In this document: in pieces, positions 19,540 through 27,891 of the stretch | Layout: each line of letters begins with the position of its first letter | How positions within the stretch are numbered: the first letter of the stretch is position 1 | Source of the DNA: Candidatus Acetothermia bacterium | GTDB lineage: Bacteria; Bipolaricaulota; Bipolaricaulia; RBG-16-55-9; DRXL01 | NCBI GenBank assembly: GCA_016179105.1 | Contig: JACOSB010000005.1 | Span: 1 to 35,043 of the forward strand | Reading direction: 5' to 3' | DNA length: 35,043 nucleotides | Program-made: the position numbers and the translations under genes | Notes under the pieces: model-generated | What the model saw: only the letters and a program-made list of their open reading frames with translations | Told to the model about the DNA's origin: nothing | The model's database searches: none

Positions 19540-22018
19540 TCGAGGGCATACCTATCGGAGCCGCCGGAGTCATTGGGCTCCAGAAGATGACCACCTTCCC
19601 ATAAGTGTCTTCGATCGCTGCCACAACTTTCTTCGCTTCTTCTTCACTGAGCCCTGGCAGTTTCGCGTCGACTAAGGGGATCTCTACTTTGTGGTAGTGC
19701 CAGCTCATTTTTTCTACATCGGGTAGCTGTGCATAGATCTGCGAGCTGATGATCGTCTCTTCGCCAATCAGATGCGCGTTGGGCGCATCGCTGTCGAAGA
19801 GCAAGCACTGAGTCACTTGCGGGTCGAGCGTCTTGCAATAATGATGTACCACGAGCTCAGGAGCTTCGTTGATGTGCTTCTTCGCATCGATGTGCAAGGT
19901 GAACCCTTGCGCTGGAGTCGCCATGGTTGGCATTGTTGCCGTAGGTTGCTGAGGCTGTGCTGACGTTTCCCGGGCCTCGACGACGATCGTCCCCTTCATC
20001 CCCGCTCCGATCGTCGCATGCACTAGGCAGACGTACTTGTAGGTGCCAGGCTTCGTGAAAGTGAGCGAGTATGTCGGTGCTGGCTTCCCCTCTTCTCGTA
20101 GCAGGAAACCAGAGTTGAAGTAGCCACTGCCCGCATAAGTGCTTCCACCCTCGGGCTTCTCGGCCTTGGCATTCACGACGAGCTTAGGCGGACCGTTGTT
20201 TTGGGGCTCTACTAGCGCAAACTCGGGCAGATTCTCGGGATCTTCCGGGAAAGTCACCGTATGCAGCTCAGTGAAATCCTGCATCCGCCAGGTCACCGTA
20301 TCGCCGACTTTGATGTGCAATGGCGAGGGCACGAAACTCAAGATTGTAGCCATCGTCTTCATGTCACCGACCAGCTCTAGCAAGTATTCTTTAGAACCAT
20401 CTGGCCGCGATGTCACCTGGGGTTGCATCAGCTTCTGGTGAAGCTCATGGGTTTTATTGAGTGCCAGCTGAGCTTCCATACGAGCCATCTGGTCATAGTC
20501 GGCTTGTGTCTTGGGAAGTGGCTGATTCGTCGGCAAGACGGTGATCGTCCCCTTCATGCCGGGATGGAACGCGCAGATATATTCATAGACACCAGGCTTC
20601 GTGAACGTCAGGGTGAAGGTACTTTGTTGACCTTCCTCACTCGAGAGCACGCCGCCGCTAAAAGGACCGCTCCCATCATAGGCCTTGCCCTCAGAAGCAA
20701 AGAAGACAGCCGGATTGAAGTAATCTCGCCCATCCGGACCAACGATCTCTAGCATGGGGAGTGGCCCCCCTGCTGTGAAGTAAATCGTGTGCTCATTGGT
20801 TGATTTGGTGTCAGGCTTCCAAGTGACAGAATCCCCCACATGGATAGCAGTCTTTTCGGGCAAGAAGCGCAGCGCTTGTAACGCCCCGTCCTCCTCGTCC
20901 GTGCCCGTTAGCACGGTCCAGCTCTGCGCTTTCTGCGACTCGACACTCTGCGATGGCTCCACGACGATCGTCCCTTTCATCCCCTTAATTCCTTGTGTTC
21001 CCGCCGTCGAGTGCACTAAGCAAACGTACTGGTAAGTGCCGGGCTTGGTGAAAGTGAGCGAGTAGGTCGGGGCCGGCTTTCCCTCGGGTCTTAACAAGTA
21101 TCCCGAGTTAAAGTAACCGCTGCCGTCGTAAGTATCCCCGCCCGCAGGCTTTTCGACCTGAGGATTCACGACCAGCTTCGGCGGTCCATTGTCCTGAGGC
21201 TCGGGCATCACAAACTCCGGAAGCTCTTCGGGGTTCTCCGGGAAAGTCACCGTATGCAGTTCGGTGAAGTCGGACATCTTCCACGTCAGGGTATCGCCGG
21301 CTTTGATGTGCAAAGACGAAGGCCCGAAACTCAAGGCCGTCGCCTCGGCCTGCATATCACCCATCAAGTCAAGCGTGTATTCTGTGGAGCCATCGGGCCG
21401 CGAGGCCATCATAGGCTGAAGCGTTTGCTGGTGCAGCTCATGGGCTTTCATGAGCGCCTGCTGGGCTTCGGCTTGAGCCATCTGGTCATAGTCAGCTTGC
21501 GTCATCGGGAGCTTCTGATTGGCTGGCAAGACAGTAACGGTTCCCTTCATACCGGGATGAAACGCGCAGACATACTCATAGACGCCAGGCTTGGTGAACG
21601 TCAGGGTGAAAGCACTCTGCTGACCTTCTTCGTTCGAAAGCACGCCACCGCTGATCGGGCTTGTCCCATCGTACGTCTTAGTCTGCGAAGCGAAGAAGAC
21701 CACGGGGTTAAAGTAGTTTCGCCCGTCAGTGCCGGTGATCTCAAACGGAGGGATGGGTCCTCCTGCTGTCAAATAGACCGTATGTTCTTCCGCTTTGGCA
21801 TTGAGCTTCCACGTAACAGAATCTCCGACATGGATGGTTATTTTCTGAGGCAAGAAGCGCAGGGCTTGCAAGACCCCGTCTTCCTCTTCCATCCCCGCCA
21901 GCACTGTCCAGGTCTGCGGTTCGACATTGGCAGTGGCATGAGATTTGGGGATCAGCGTGAAAGCCACGACGGCCCCCAAGAGCACAAATCCCACAATAAT
22001 GAGCAAACGAGTGTCCAT
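19517..22018 (-). CDS. Four-cupredoxin protein fused to a DUF1264 domain
   Basis: This 833-residue protein has a signal-anchor (LIIVGFVLLGAVVAFTLI) and four blue-copper domains in an A-B-A'-B' order. Type 1 copper ligands are visible in each: Cys141/His144/Met147, Cys323/His326/Met337, Cys462/His465/Met468 and Cys644/His647/Met654, with an upstream His in each (near 79, 245, 400 and 566). Residues about 34-345 and 354-660 are duplicates. From about 685 a DUF1264 (OBAP-like) domain follows (HHYCKTLD..., AHLIGEETIISSQIY). The protein probably shuttles electrons outside the cytoplasm, perhaps to the multicopper oxidase encoded nearby. Fusion to DUF1264 is unusual. All four sites look intact. Confidence 0.88.
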   Translation of the reverse strand: MDTRLLIIVGFVLLGAVVAFTLIPKSHATANVEPQTWTVLAGMEEEDGVLQALRFLPQKITIHVGDSVTWKLNAKAEEHTVYLTAGGPIPPFEITGTDGRNYFNPVVFFASQTKTYDGTSPISGGVLSNEEGQQSAFTLTFTKPGVYEYVCAFHPGMKGTVTVLPANQKLPMTQADYDQMAQAEAQQALMKAHELHQQTLQPMMASRPDGSTEYTLDLMGDMQAEATALSFGPSSLHIKAGDTLTWKMSDFTELHTVTFPENPEELPEFVMPEPQDNGPPKLVVNPQVEKPAGGDTYDGSGYFNSGYLLRPEGKPAPTYSLTFTKPGTYQYVCLVHSTAGTQGIKGMKGTIVVEPSQSVESQKAQSWTVLTGTDEEDGALQALRFLPEKTAIHVGDSVTWKPDTKSTNEHTIYFTAGGPLPMLEIVGPDGRDYFNPAVFFASEGKAYDGSGPFSGGVLSSEEGQQSTFTLTFTKPGVYEYICAFHPGMKGTITVLPTNQPLPKTQADYDQMARMEAQLALNKTHELHQKLMQPQVTSRPDGSKEYLLELVGDMKTMATILSFVPSPLHIKVGDTVTWRMQDFTELHTVTFPEDPENLPEFALVEPQNNGPPKLVVNAKAEKPEGGSTYAGSGYFNSGFLLREEGKPAPTYSLTFTKPGTYKYVCLVHATIGAGMKGTIVVEARETSAQPQQPTATMPTMATPAQGFTLHIDAKKHINEAPELVVHHYCKTLDPQVTQCLLFDSDAPNAHLIGEETIISSQIYAQLPDVEKMSWHYHKVEIPLVDAKLPGLSEEEAKKVVAAIEDTYGKVVIFWSPMTPAAPIGMPSITKPASH

Positions 22019-22045
22019 AACTTCTCCTTTCAGCTTCTTTTTCTC

Positions 22046-22372
22046 TTATGTCAAGAATTTTGTCGTCTTCTTCAAAGTTTCTTCTGCCTCAGCAACAATT
22101 CGACGCACGATCTCCTCTAGAGTAAGGGCAAAGGCTTCTTCGTTCAGAGAGGGAACCACGTGGTTTACTGCGAACGGTCGGTCCGTAAGCTCGTGCGTGC
22201 GGATCAATTGCTTCTGCAGGTCTTCGGCAGAGCGTAGCACTGCTCCGAGACTGCCGAGACCGCCGGCGTTCGAGACGGCCGCGACCAGCTCCGCCGAGGT
22301 GAATACTCCCATTCTCGCCTGAATAACCGGGAATTTGATCTTCAACAAATCGCATAGGAGAGTGCGCAGCAC
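22046..22372 (-). pseudogene. Nitronate monooxygenase remnant with internal deletion
   Basis: The first 85 residues match the start of nitronate monooxygenase (2-nitropropane dioxygenase family): LLKIKFPVIQARMG, LVAAVSNAGGLGSLGA and HELTDRPFAVNHVVPSLNEE. The last 25 (LEEIVRRIVAEAEETLKK) match the family's C-terminal helix. The family is normally around 300-350 residues, so about 200 residues of the flavin-binding barrel, including the catalytic His region, are missing, although the frame is open at 108 residues. I therefore call it a decayed gene. It is followed by the four-cupredoxin gene on the same strand. Confidence 0.75.
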
Positions 22373-22391
22373 AGTTCACTGCCTTTAAAGA

Positions 22392-22880
22392 TTATTTTGT
22401 CGGCAGCGGAGCGTCGCTATTCCAGGTGTCTACAGCGATCTTCCAAGAGCCATCGGTTTGGCGTTTCCAGATCGTCACATACTTGCCCATGTCCGTCATG
22501 GCGGAGCCGCTCTTCGGTTGAATTTTCAGAGTGTACCCCCCTACCTCATACGCCAAATCGCTGCGGGAATCGACGTCTTTAGTCTCCAGGGTTAATTGCA
22601 CGGTGCCCGTTTGAAGGAAGGCTTGCCAGAATTCTTGAATGTGTTGTCTTCCTGTGACCATTTGGCTATTCGGCGGAAGGAGCTTCGCGTCTTCCTGATA
22701 GAAGGCAGCCAACGCTACAGCATCTCCCCGACTGACCGCCGCTACAAACTTAGCCCCAGCATCCTCGATCGCTTTTCGGACCATTCCTGTATCGGTCGGT
22801 GCTGGTCCTAAGAGCTGGGCACAGGACGTCAGAACAAACGATATGGCTAGCACGGCTAATGACATGAAGAACAGTTTCAT
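22392..22880 (-). CDS. SnoaL-like/DUF4440 lipoprotein
   Basis: This 162-residue protein has a lipobox signal (LAVLAISFVLTSC, Cys at about residue 20) and a SnoaL-like cone-shaped domain typical of the DUF4440/YybH group: AKFVAAVSRGDAVALAAFY, a middle TGRQHIQEFWQAFLQTG and the closing WKRQTDGSWKIAVDTWN. Family members bind small hydrophobic ligands or degrade them, though many are of unknown role. Its anchoring outside the cytoplasm fits the neighbouring periplasmic copper proteins. Confidence 0.8.
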   Translation of the reverse strand: MKLFFMSLAVLAISFVLTSCAQLLGPAPTDTGMVRKAIEDAGAKFVAAVSRGDAVALAAFYQEDAKLLPPNSQMVTGRQHIQEFWQAFLQTGTVQLTLETKDVDSRSDLAYEVGGYTLKIQPKSGSAMTDMGKYVTIWKRQTDGSWKIAVDTWNSDAPLPTK

Positions 22881-22946
22881 TGCAAATTCCCCCTTTTGTT
22901 TTGTTCAGATGACAAACTTCATCCTTGCGAGCAACCATCCTTCGTT

Positions 22947-23750
22947 TCAGCGTTTGGTCGCCACCACTTCAAGATAATCGCTCGGTGCTGCCATCGTCTG
23001 GTCACCCGAGCGATTGAAGCGGTTCAGCAATTGCGTGAGGTCATGTGCCAATTTCTCCTGACCCTTCGTATCCAATGCTTGGAACGCTTTGAGCGTAGGA
23101 CCAAAATACGTTCGGAAGTACTCCAGCCAGTGCTCTATCGACCGATAGCGGAAGACAAGGCTGCGTTTGGTGATATGAAGCGACGCGATACGATCACCGA
23201 AGAGTTCGCGCAGTCGCTTTTCAGTCCCCCAGAGAACGGGCGGCTTTAGGTCGGGAGGCGGCGGAACATGCTGGGTCGTAACCCGAAAGATCTCTCCGGC
23301 CAAGCCGTCAGGAGTCCAGTTGGTCATTCCAATCTTGCCGCCGGGTCGGCAGACGCGGAGTAACTCGCTTGCCGCTTTCTCTTGGTTGGGGGCAAACATC
23401 GCGCCAAAGGTCGAGAGTACGACATCGAAGGACGCATCAGGAAACGAAAGATTTTCGGCATCGCTCTCAAGAAAAGTGATGGGCAAGCGCTCTACGGCAG
23501 CCCGCTCTCGCCCTCGCTCCAGCAAAGCCGGGACATAATCGATACCGGTCACTTCGCCCCAGCGGCGTGCGGCCGCCAAGGCCGTATTGCCACTCCCTGT
23601 GGCCACATCGAGAACCTTTTGTCCGGCATGTAGATCGACAGCTTCACAGAGCAGCTCCCCTACGATGGTGGCGCTCGTGGCGACCCTCGAGAAGTCACCG
23701 GAAGCCCATGTCTGCTGCTGACGCTTTTTGAGCTCTGCTAAATCAGTCAT
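22947..23750 (-). CDS. Class I SAM-dependent methyltransferase
   Basis: I start at the ATG at 23750, since the longer reading frame adds 55 residues of unnatural composition. The 267-residue product has motif I VLDVATGSGNTALAAA (about residues 45-60), the acidic residue in EVTGIDYVP and the motif II/III region DASFDVVLSTFGAMFAP, with RVCRPGGKIGMTNW after it, as in the UbiE/Methyltransf_11 type. The substrate cannot be told. It sits between the multicopper oxidase and the SnoaL lipoprotein on the same strand, in the same transcription direction. Confidence 0.88.
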   Translation of the reverse strand: MTDLAELKKRQQQTWASGDFSRVATSATIVGELLCEAVDLHAGQKVLDVATGSGNTALAAARRWGEVTGIDYVPALLERGRERAAVERLPITFLESDAENLSFPDASFDVVLSTFGAMFAPNQEKAASELLRVCRPGGKIGMTNWTPDGLAGEIFRVTTQHVPPPPDLKPPVLWGTEKRLRELFGDRIASLHITKRSLVFRYRSIEHWLEYFRTYFGPTLKAFQALDTKGQEKLAHDLTQLLNRFNRSGDQTMAAPSDYLEVVATKR

Positions 23751-23785
23751 TGAACTCAACCTCGCTTTCTTCAATTGATTTGGTC

Positions 23786-25138
23786 TTACTCTTGCACGAC
23801 AATCGTGCCGACCATTCCGTTGAGAATATGCTGACGACAGATATAGCGATATGTGCCGGGTTTTGTGAACGTCACTGAAAATTTCTCGTCGCGCTTGGTG
23901 GGCTTGGAGTTCCAAAGAAGAGAGTCAATGCCCGTCGTCGTGTGGCGATTGTTCCCGTGATTGACCCAAGTGACTGTCGTTCCAACTTTTACCGTTAGTT
24001 TTCCCGGCGAAAAGCGGTTGTCCAGCATCTCAACGACCACTTCTTGACCGTTGCTCACGGATGTTTCAGAAGTTGGTGCAGGTTCGGTCTTCTCTGGAGG
24101 CGTTGCTGCATGTCCATGTATCTCAGAGAGTTGAGTAGGTGATGGGAAGCCTGCATAGTGCAGAAACGTCATCATGCCGTTCTCGCCATGATTGAGCATA
24201 TGACAATGGAACAGCCATACACCGGGGTTCGTGCCGACGATTTCCAAATCATAGCGCTCGCCCGGACCGAGGAGAACCGTGTCTTTACGTAGGCGCGCCG
24301 CGGGCGGCACCGGATTCCCGTCGGCAGCCACGATCGTGAACGTGTGGCCATGTAGGTGCATGGAATGGGGCAAGCTACCCAGATTGATCAGTCTTAGCAA
24401 GATGCGTTCGCCCTTTTTGATCTCGATGGGTGGAATCGCATCGGCAGCTTTTCCGTTGATGAGAAAAAAGTCATACTGAAGAGCGCCGCCGCGCCCGTTG
24501 CCCGCATTCTCGTGCTCCAGATGTTCTTGACCCAGAGCGACGCCGGGCGTAAAGTCTTGGGCCAACTCATCCAAAATAGCGACATATTCACGATCATAGT
24601 GCACGGGCTCGGGCCGACGAGGCTCGATAATCAGAGCGCCATAGAGCCCCAACTCCAGCTGACTGCTTGGGTCTTGATGGCTATGATACATGCGGGTACC
24701 GGCAGGATAGGCGACAAATTCATACGTAAACGTCTCACCCGGCTGGATCGGTCGTTGCGTAATACCCGGCACGCCGTCCATCGCGTTCGGTAATTCGACT
24801 CCGTGCCAGTGGATGGTTGTGGGAACGGACAAAGAGTTTTTCACTTTGATGCGAACGAGATCGCCCTCGCGCACACGCAGCTCCGGGCCGGGCACTTTTC
24901 CGTTGTAGGTCCAGGCGTCGACCGAAAAATCTTTTGAGATTTCCCAGCTACCGGACTGGACATTCAAATAAAAATCGCGCACTTGGCCACCGGCGAGCAT
25001 CTGGCGTGGGGGCTCAATAAAAGAGCTTTTCTCAGGAGAAGGCTGCGCCGCGAGTCGCGATAAGACTAGAGCGACTAAGAAGACCCCGGCAACGATGAGC
25101 GACAGACGTAAAATTGTGGTTGAATCCATAAACCCCAA
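23786..25138 (-). CDS. Multicopper oxidase with C-terminal cupredoxin domain
   Basis: This 450-residue exported enzyme would oxidise a substrate at a type 1 copper and reduce oxygen at a trinuclear cluster. An N-terminal signal-anchor (LSLIVAGVFLVALVLS) is followed by the copper motifs HWHG (110-113), HSH (152-154), HSMHLHGH (258-265) and HCHMLNHGENGMM (311-323). A Pro/Thr-rich linker (about 345-362) leads to an extra plastocyanin-like domain with Cys434/His437/Met442. The extra domain may accept electrons directly. The ATG at 25129 is an equally possible start. The enzyme could be a copper-resistance, nitrite or metal oxidase, and the neighbouring four-cupredoxin protein is a plausible electron partner. 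Confidence 0.9.
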   Translation of the reverse strand: MGFMDSTTILRLSLIVAGVFLVALVLSRLAAQPSPEKSSFIEPPRQMLAGGQVRDFYLNVQSGSWEISKDFSVDAWTYNGKVPGPELRVREGDLVRIKVKNSLSVPTTIHWHGVELPNAMDGVPGITQRPIQPGETFTYEFVAYPAGTRMYHSHQDPSSQLELGLYGALIIEPRRPEPVHYDREYVAILDELAQDFTPGVALGQEHLEHENAGNGRGGALQYDFFLINGKAADAIPPIEIKKGERILLRLINLGSLPHSMHLHGHTFTIVAADGNPVPPAARLRKDTVLLGPGERYDLEIVGTNPGVWLFHCHMLNHGENGMMTFLHYAGFPSPTQLSEIHGHAATPPEKTEPAPTSETSVSNGQEVVVEMLDNRFSPGKLTVKVGTTVTWVNHGNNRHTTTGIDSLLWNSKPTKRDEKFSVTFTKPGTYRYICRQHILNGMVGTIVVQE

Positions 25139-25199
25139 ACCCCGATTCCGCGAGAGTAACTTAAACCTTAATTTAGCAGATCGAGCGCACAGAAGTCAA

Positions 25200-25430
25200 T
25201 TAGATTTGTTCCCATTCTTTGAGTGTAATTTTGCGGTGGAGGAGTTGCTCTACCTCGCGAAGCAGTATTTTTAGCTGCGCCACAGAGTATTCGTCATCTT
25301 TGGGCAAAGTCAATCTTGAACCGTTGTGACGAAGGAATTGGTGGCGCGTGCCCGTAAAAGGCCCTTGAAAACCAAGTGCGGATAACTTTCGAATGAAATC
25401 ACGTCGTTTACAAGGATGCCAACGACTCAT
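25200..25430 (-). CDS. hicA: HicA-type toxin (mRNA interferase)
   Basis: This 76-residue protein has the HicA dsRBD-like form: KRRDFIRKLSALGF, GPFTGTRHQFLRHNGSRLTL (with the catalytic His in TGTRH) and a final LKILLREVE helix. Such toxins cleave mRNA and are neutralised by HicB. The gene begins inside the end of hicB with an overlap of about 23 bp, the order antitoxin then toxin, so the two are coupled. Confidence 0.85.
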   Translation of the reverse strand: MSRWHPCKRRDFIRKLSALGFQGPFTGTRHQFLRHNGSRLTLPKDDEYSVAQLKILLREVEQLLHRKITLKEWEQI

Positions 25431-25665
25431 TGGCAGCTTTTTTGTTTAGATCAATCCCATCGATGACAGGAAGAGTGTCGCTCAACTGCAAGCCCACCAA
25501 AACCCAGTCCTCCAGTACCGAACGAAGCTCGATTTGACAACCGCGTTGAGTATTCGCAAAAGCGAGGACTCCCGGACAAGCAGGGATTCGCCCAGCAAAC
25601 GTTCCATCTTCTAATTTCTCATAAATAGCTTTGGCTATGGCCGCTTCGAGATAGCGAACAATCAT
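25408..25665 (-). CDS. hicB: HicB-type antitoxin
   Basis: This 85-residue protein has the partial RNase H-like HicB fold: YEKLEDGTFAGRIPACPGVL, then QRGCQIELRSVLEDWVLVGLQ. A C-terminal DNA-binding element seen in longer HicB proteins is not evident beyond the final Lys/Ala-rich helix. It directly precedes hicA. The pair may stabilise the region or act in stress response and phage defence. Confidence 0.85.
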   Translation of the reverse strand: MIVRYLEAAIAKAIYEKLEDGTFAGRIPACPGVLAFANTQRGCQIELRSVLEDWVLVGLQLSDTLPVIDGIDLNKKAANESLASL

Positions 25666-25718
25666 ACAAACATATTATAGCTTCACAATCTTTAACAAAT
25701 CAATAGAGAAGAGACATT

Positions 25719-26876
25719 CTAGAGCACTCTTCGCTTAAACTCGACATGCATCACCCAGCCGTCTTGGAGCGCGCAGCGAATGATCTCGCGCCCGTAGGTA
25801 AGATAGACTATGGGAAAGCCGATAAACTCTTCGTTTCGCCGAAAGGTGCTCAAGAGTTTGTAACCGCCCGTGCCCAAGATGAGTGTGTCACTGCGCTCAG
25901 GGATGCCGAGCCATTCGGCTTGCACGTCCGTATGCACCGGCGCATATTGTTTCCAGGCACTGCCGCCTAGATGCGGAATCTGTGGAGCGGTCACGAGTGA
26001 AAGAATCACTAGGGGCATCGTCGGGATCACTTCGAGGTGGCGCAGCGCATCGAATATTTTTTCTTGGGGGATGCGCTTCTCGCCATCTTTATCGTAGGGG
26101 AAAACAAATTCTCCGTTCTCGAAGCGCACGTGCTGGCGTCTTTTGTTGGCATCGAGGCCCTCGACGAGAAACGTGTCTTTCCAATACTTCTCCTCGGGTA
26201 CGGGCATTTCCCAAAACGGAAAGCCCTTCTTATAGAGCGCTTCGAGCACGTCAGCCGTCTTGGGCTGTAGCGTGAGCGAGTAAGCGACCTCGGGAATAAA
26301 GTCAAACCCGACGAGGTCAAAAAACTCTCGGCGGATCCCGAGTATTTTTTCAGAAGCGTTTCCCTCGCCCGAATATTTTTGGTAAATACTGTCGAGTTCG
26401 TCGAAGCGTGCTCTAAATTCTTCGAGCTTTTGCTCCGGGGCGCTGCGCACGCGATTCTGGCCGTCTTTGAAGAGAATCGAACGGTCATAACTGAGTCGAT
26501 CTTGCACGCTCGGAATAATATCCGGCTCCATGATTTTCGGATTGACAATCCCGAACTGAACGGTAAAAGCCTTGGGCGTGTCTTTTCGGGGGATGTAATT
26601 ATCGTAAGCACAATTCGTCACGTGTGCCCGGTGGAGGCCGGCCCGCTGGGTCATCTCGAGCAAGATATAATTGCTAAAGACTTCGTCAAAGGGCAGGTTC
26701 GGGGTCAGATGCGCGAAGGTTGAGATCAGTCTCGTCGGGCCAAAGATCTCGCGAATCTCGGGGAAGAGCACGCGCCGATCGCGGCCCGCTCTGAGCGCCT
26801 GAACGTTCTGGTTGATGAGATTCTCGACATCTACTGTGTCGCTAACCTCTTGGGGGAGCGACTGACATTCGCCCAT
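25719..26876 (-). CDS. 385-residue soluble protein of unknown family
   Basis: This is a well-formed soluble protein without a signal peptide or known catalytic motif. Notable parts are an N-terminal helical segment (VENLINQNVQALRAGRDRRV), CAYDNYIPRKDTPKAFTV, a long charged central helix (EEFRARFDELDSIYQKYSG) and a C-terminal beta-rich stretch (ILGTGGYKLLSTFRRNEEF). It is not in an obvious operon. The ATG is preceded by no strong ribosome site. I could not assign a family from motifs, and it may well be one without characterised members. Confidence 0.6.
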   Translation of the reverse strand: MGECQSLPQEVSDTVDVENLINQNVQALRAGRDRRVLFPEIREIFGPTRLISTFAHLTPNLPFDEVFSNYILLEMTQRAGLHRAHVTNCAYDNYIPRKDTPKAFTVQFGIVNPKIMEPDIIPSVQDRLSYDRSILFKDGQNRVRSAPEQKLEEFRARFDELDSIYQKYSGEGNASEKILGIRREFFDLVGFDFIPEVAYSLTLQPKTADVLEALYKKGFPFWEMPVPEEKYWKDTFLVEGLDANKRRQHVRFENGEFVFPYDKDGEKRIPQEKIFDALRHLEVIPTMPLVILSLVTAPQIPHLGGSAWKQYAPVHTDVQAEWLGIPERSDTLILGTGGYKLLSTFRRNEEFIGFPIVYLTYGREIIRCALQDGWVMHVEFKRRVL

Positions 26877-26939
26877 AGTACGTCGTTTATAGCAAAGATC
26901 GAGACGGCAAACAAGTAGACTCCAAGTATCGTGGGGGTA

Positions 26940-26978
26940 TTGACAAAGGGTATTTCGGTATAGTAGACTAATGTCTAC
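26940..26978 (+). promoter_or_regulatory. Promoter with overlapping dyad, before the zinc-ribbon gene
   Basis: TTGACA (26940-26945) is followed at 18 bp by TAGACT (26964-26969). The dyad GTAGAC-TAAT-GTCTAC (26963-26978) overlaps the -10 box. This arrangement fits repression by a dimeric regulator of the zinc-ribbon and VOC genes. Confidence 0.45.
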
Positions 26979-27079
26979 CTATAGGAAAGAGGGGTATCTG
27001 ATAACTGGCCGAAAGCAAAGCTCCCGAAAATCGAGACCAAGACAGGTATAGACCCAACATTTTCTAGAGGAGGTGAACG

Positions 27080-27319
27080 ATGAACGAACACTGTCATTCG
27101 TGCGCCGCGCCCTTGATCTTGATGCCAGAGTTTAAGGGTGCATCCGATCGCTACTGCAAGTTCTGCGCCGATGCGTCGGGAACGCTTCATCCCAAAGACG
27201 CTGTGCAGAAAGAGATCAGTGTCTGGCTCAAGCGATGGCAGCCGGGCATCACCGAAAAGCAAGCGCTCGAACGGGCCGCGCACTACATGAAAGCCATACC
27301 CGCCTGGGCAGAAAAGTAG
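27080..27319 (+). CDS. Small zinc-ribbon protein
   Basis: This 79-residue protein begins MNEHCHSCAAPL and has a second pair in YCKFCADASG, a CxxC-CxxC zinc ribbon like the 'putative zinc ribbon' family. The C-terminal half is helical (ISVWLKRWQPGITEKQALER). AGGAGG precedes the ATG. It is followed 80 bp later by the VOC gene. Family members are poorly characterised and may bind nucleic acid or protein. Confidence 0.7.
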   Translation: MNEHCHSCAAPLILMPEFKGASDRYCKFCADASGTLHPKDAVQKEISVWLKRWQPGITEKQALERAAHYMKAIPAWAEK

Positions 27320-27399
27320 AAGCAGGCCTCTATGCTTGTCCCGGATGGCCACGGAGACCCCTATTGCGGAAATCAATGAAATGAAAGGAGACAATAGTT

Positions 27400-27759
27400 A
27401 TGGGTAAGCACGCAATTTGTCATGTCGAATGGGCGTCAACGGATTTCAAGAAGACCCAAAATTTCTATGGCGGACTCTTCGGCTGGAAGTTTGAGCCGTG
27501 GGGTGAGGAGTACGTGCTCTTCAGTGTTTCGGATGGCATCGGCGGTGGCTTCACGAAGACGAAAAAAGTCCAAACCGGCCAATCTCCCACCGTGTACATT
27601 CAAGTGGACAATATCGATCCTTATCTCAAGAAAGCAAAAGACCTCGGCGGTAAGGTCGCGGTCGACAAGATGGAGATCGATCCGAACGTCGGCTGGATGG
27701 CGCATCTGACGGACCCCGACGGCAACATCGTCGGACTCTTCCAGCCGGCGAAGAAGTAA
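27400..27759 (+). CDS. VOC (glyoxalase-fold) family protein
   Basis: This 119-residue protein has the pattern of a single glyoxalase-fold unit: HVEWASTDFKKTQNFYGGLF at the start, GGFTKTKKVQTGQSPTVYIQ in the middle and GWMAHLTDPDGNIVGLFQP at the end. These contain the metal-ligand positions typical of the superfamily (an N-terminal His and a C-terminal acidic residue). It is short, so it would act as a homodimer. The substrate is unknown. GGAGACAATAGTT precedes the ATG. Confidence 0.85.
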   Translation: MGKHAICHVEWASTDFKKTQNFYGGLFGWKFEPWGEEYVLFSVSDGIGGGFTKTKKVQTGQSPTVYIQVDNIDPYLKKAKDLGGKVAVDKMEIDPNVGWMAHLTDPDGNIVGLFQPAKK

Positions 27760-27891
27760 ATTTCTGGAGGGAAGGGCAATCAAGAGAAGGGCCAGAGGCA
27801 AGCGACTGCCCTTCCCTCAACATTTCACATAGTGCGCTGAGCATTCGGGTTAGATAGGATGAGTGCTATACAAACCTGAGAAGGATGATCA

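Noticed and set aside
19644-22018. Several long plus-strand frames antisense to the cupredoxin gene
   Set aside because: They mirror the strongly biased codons of the real gene and show no domain.
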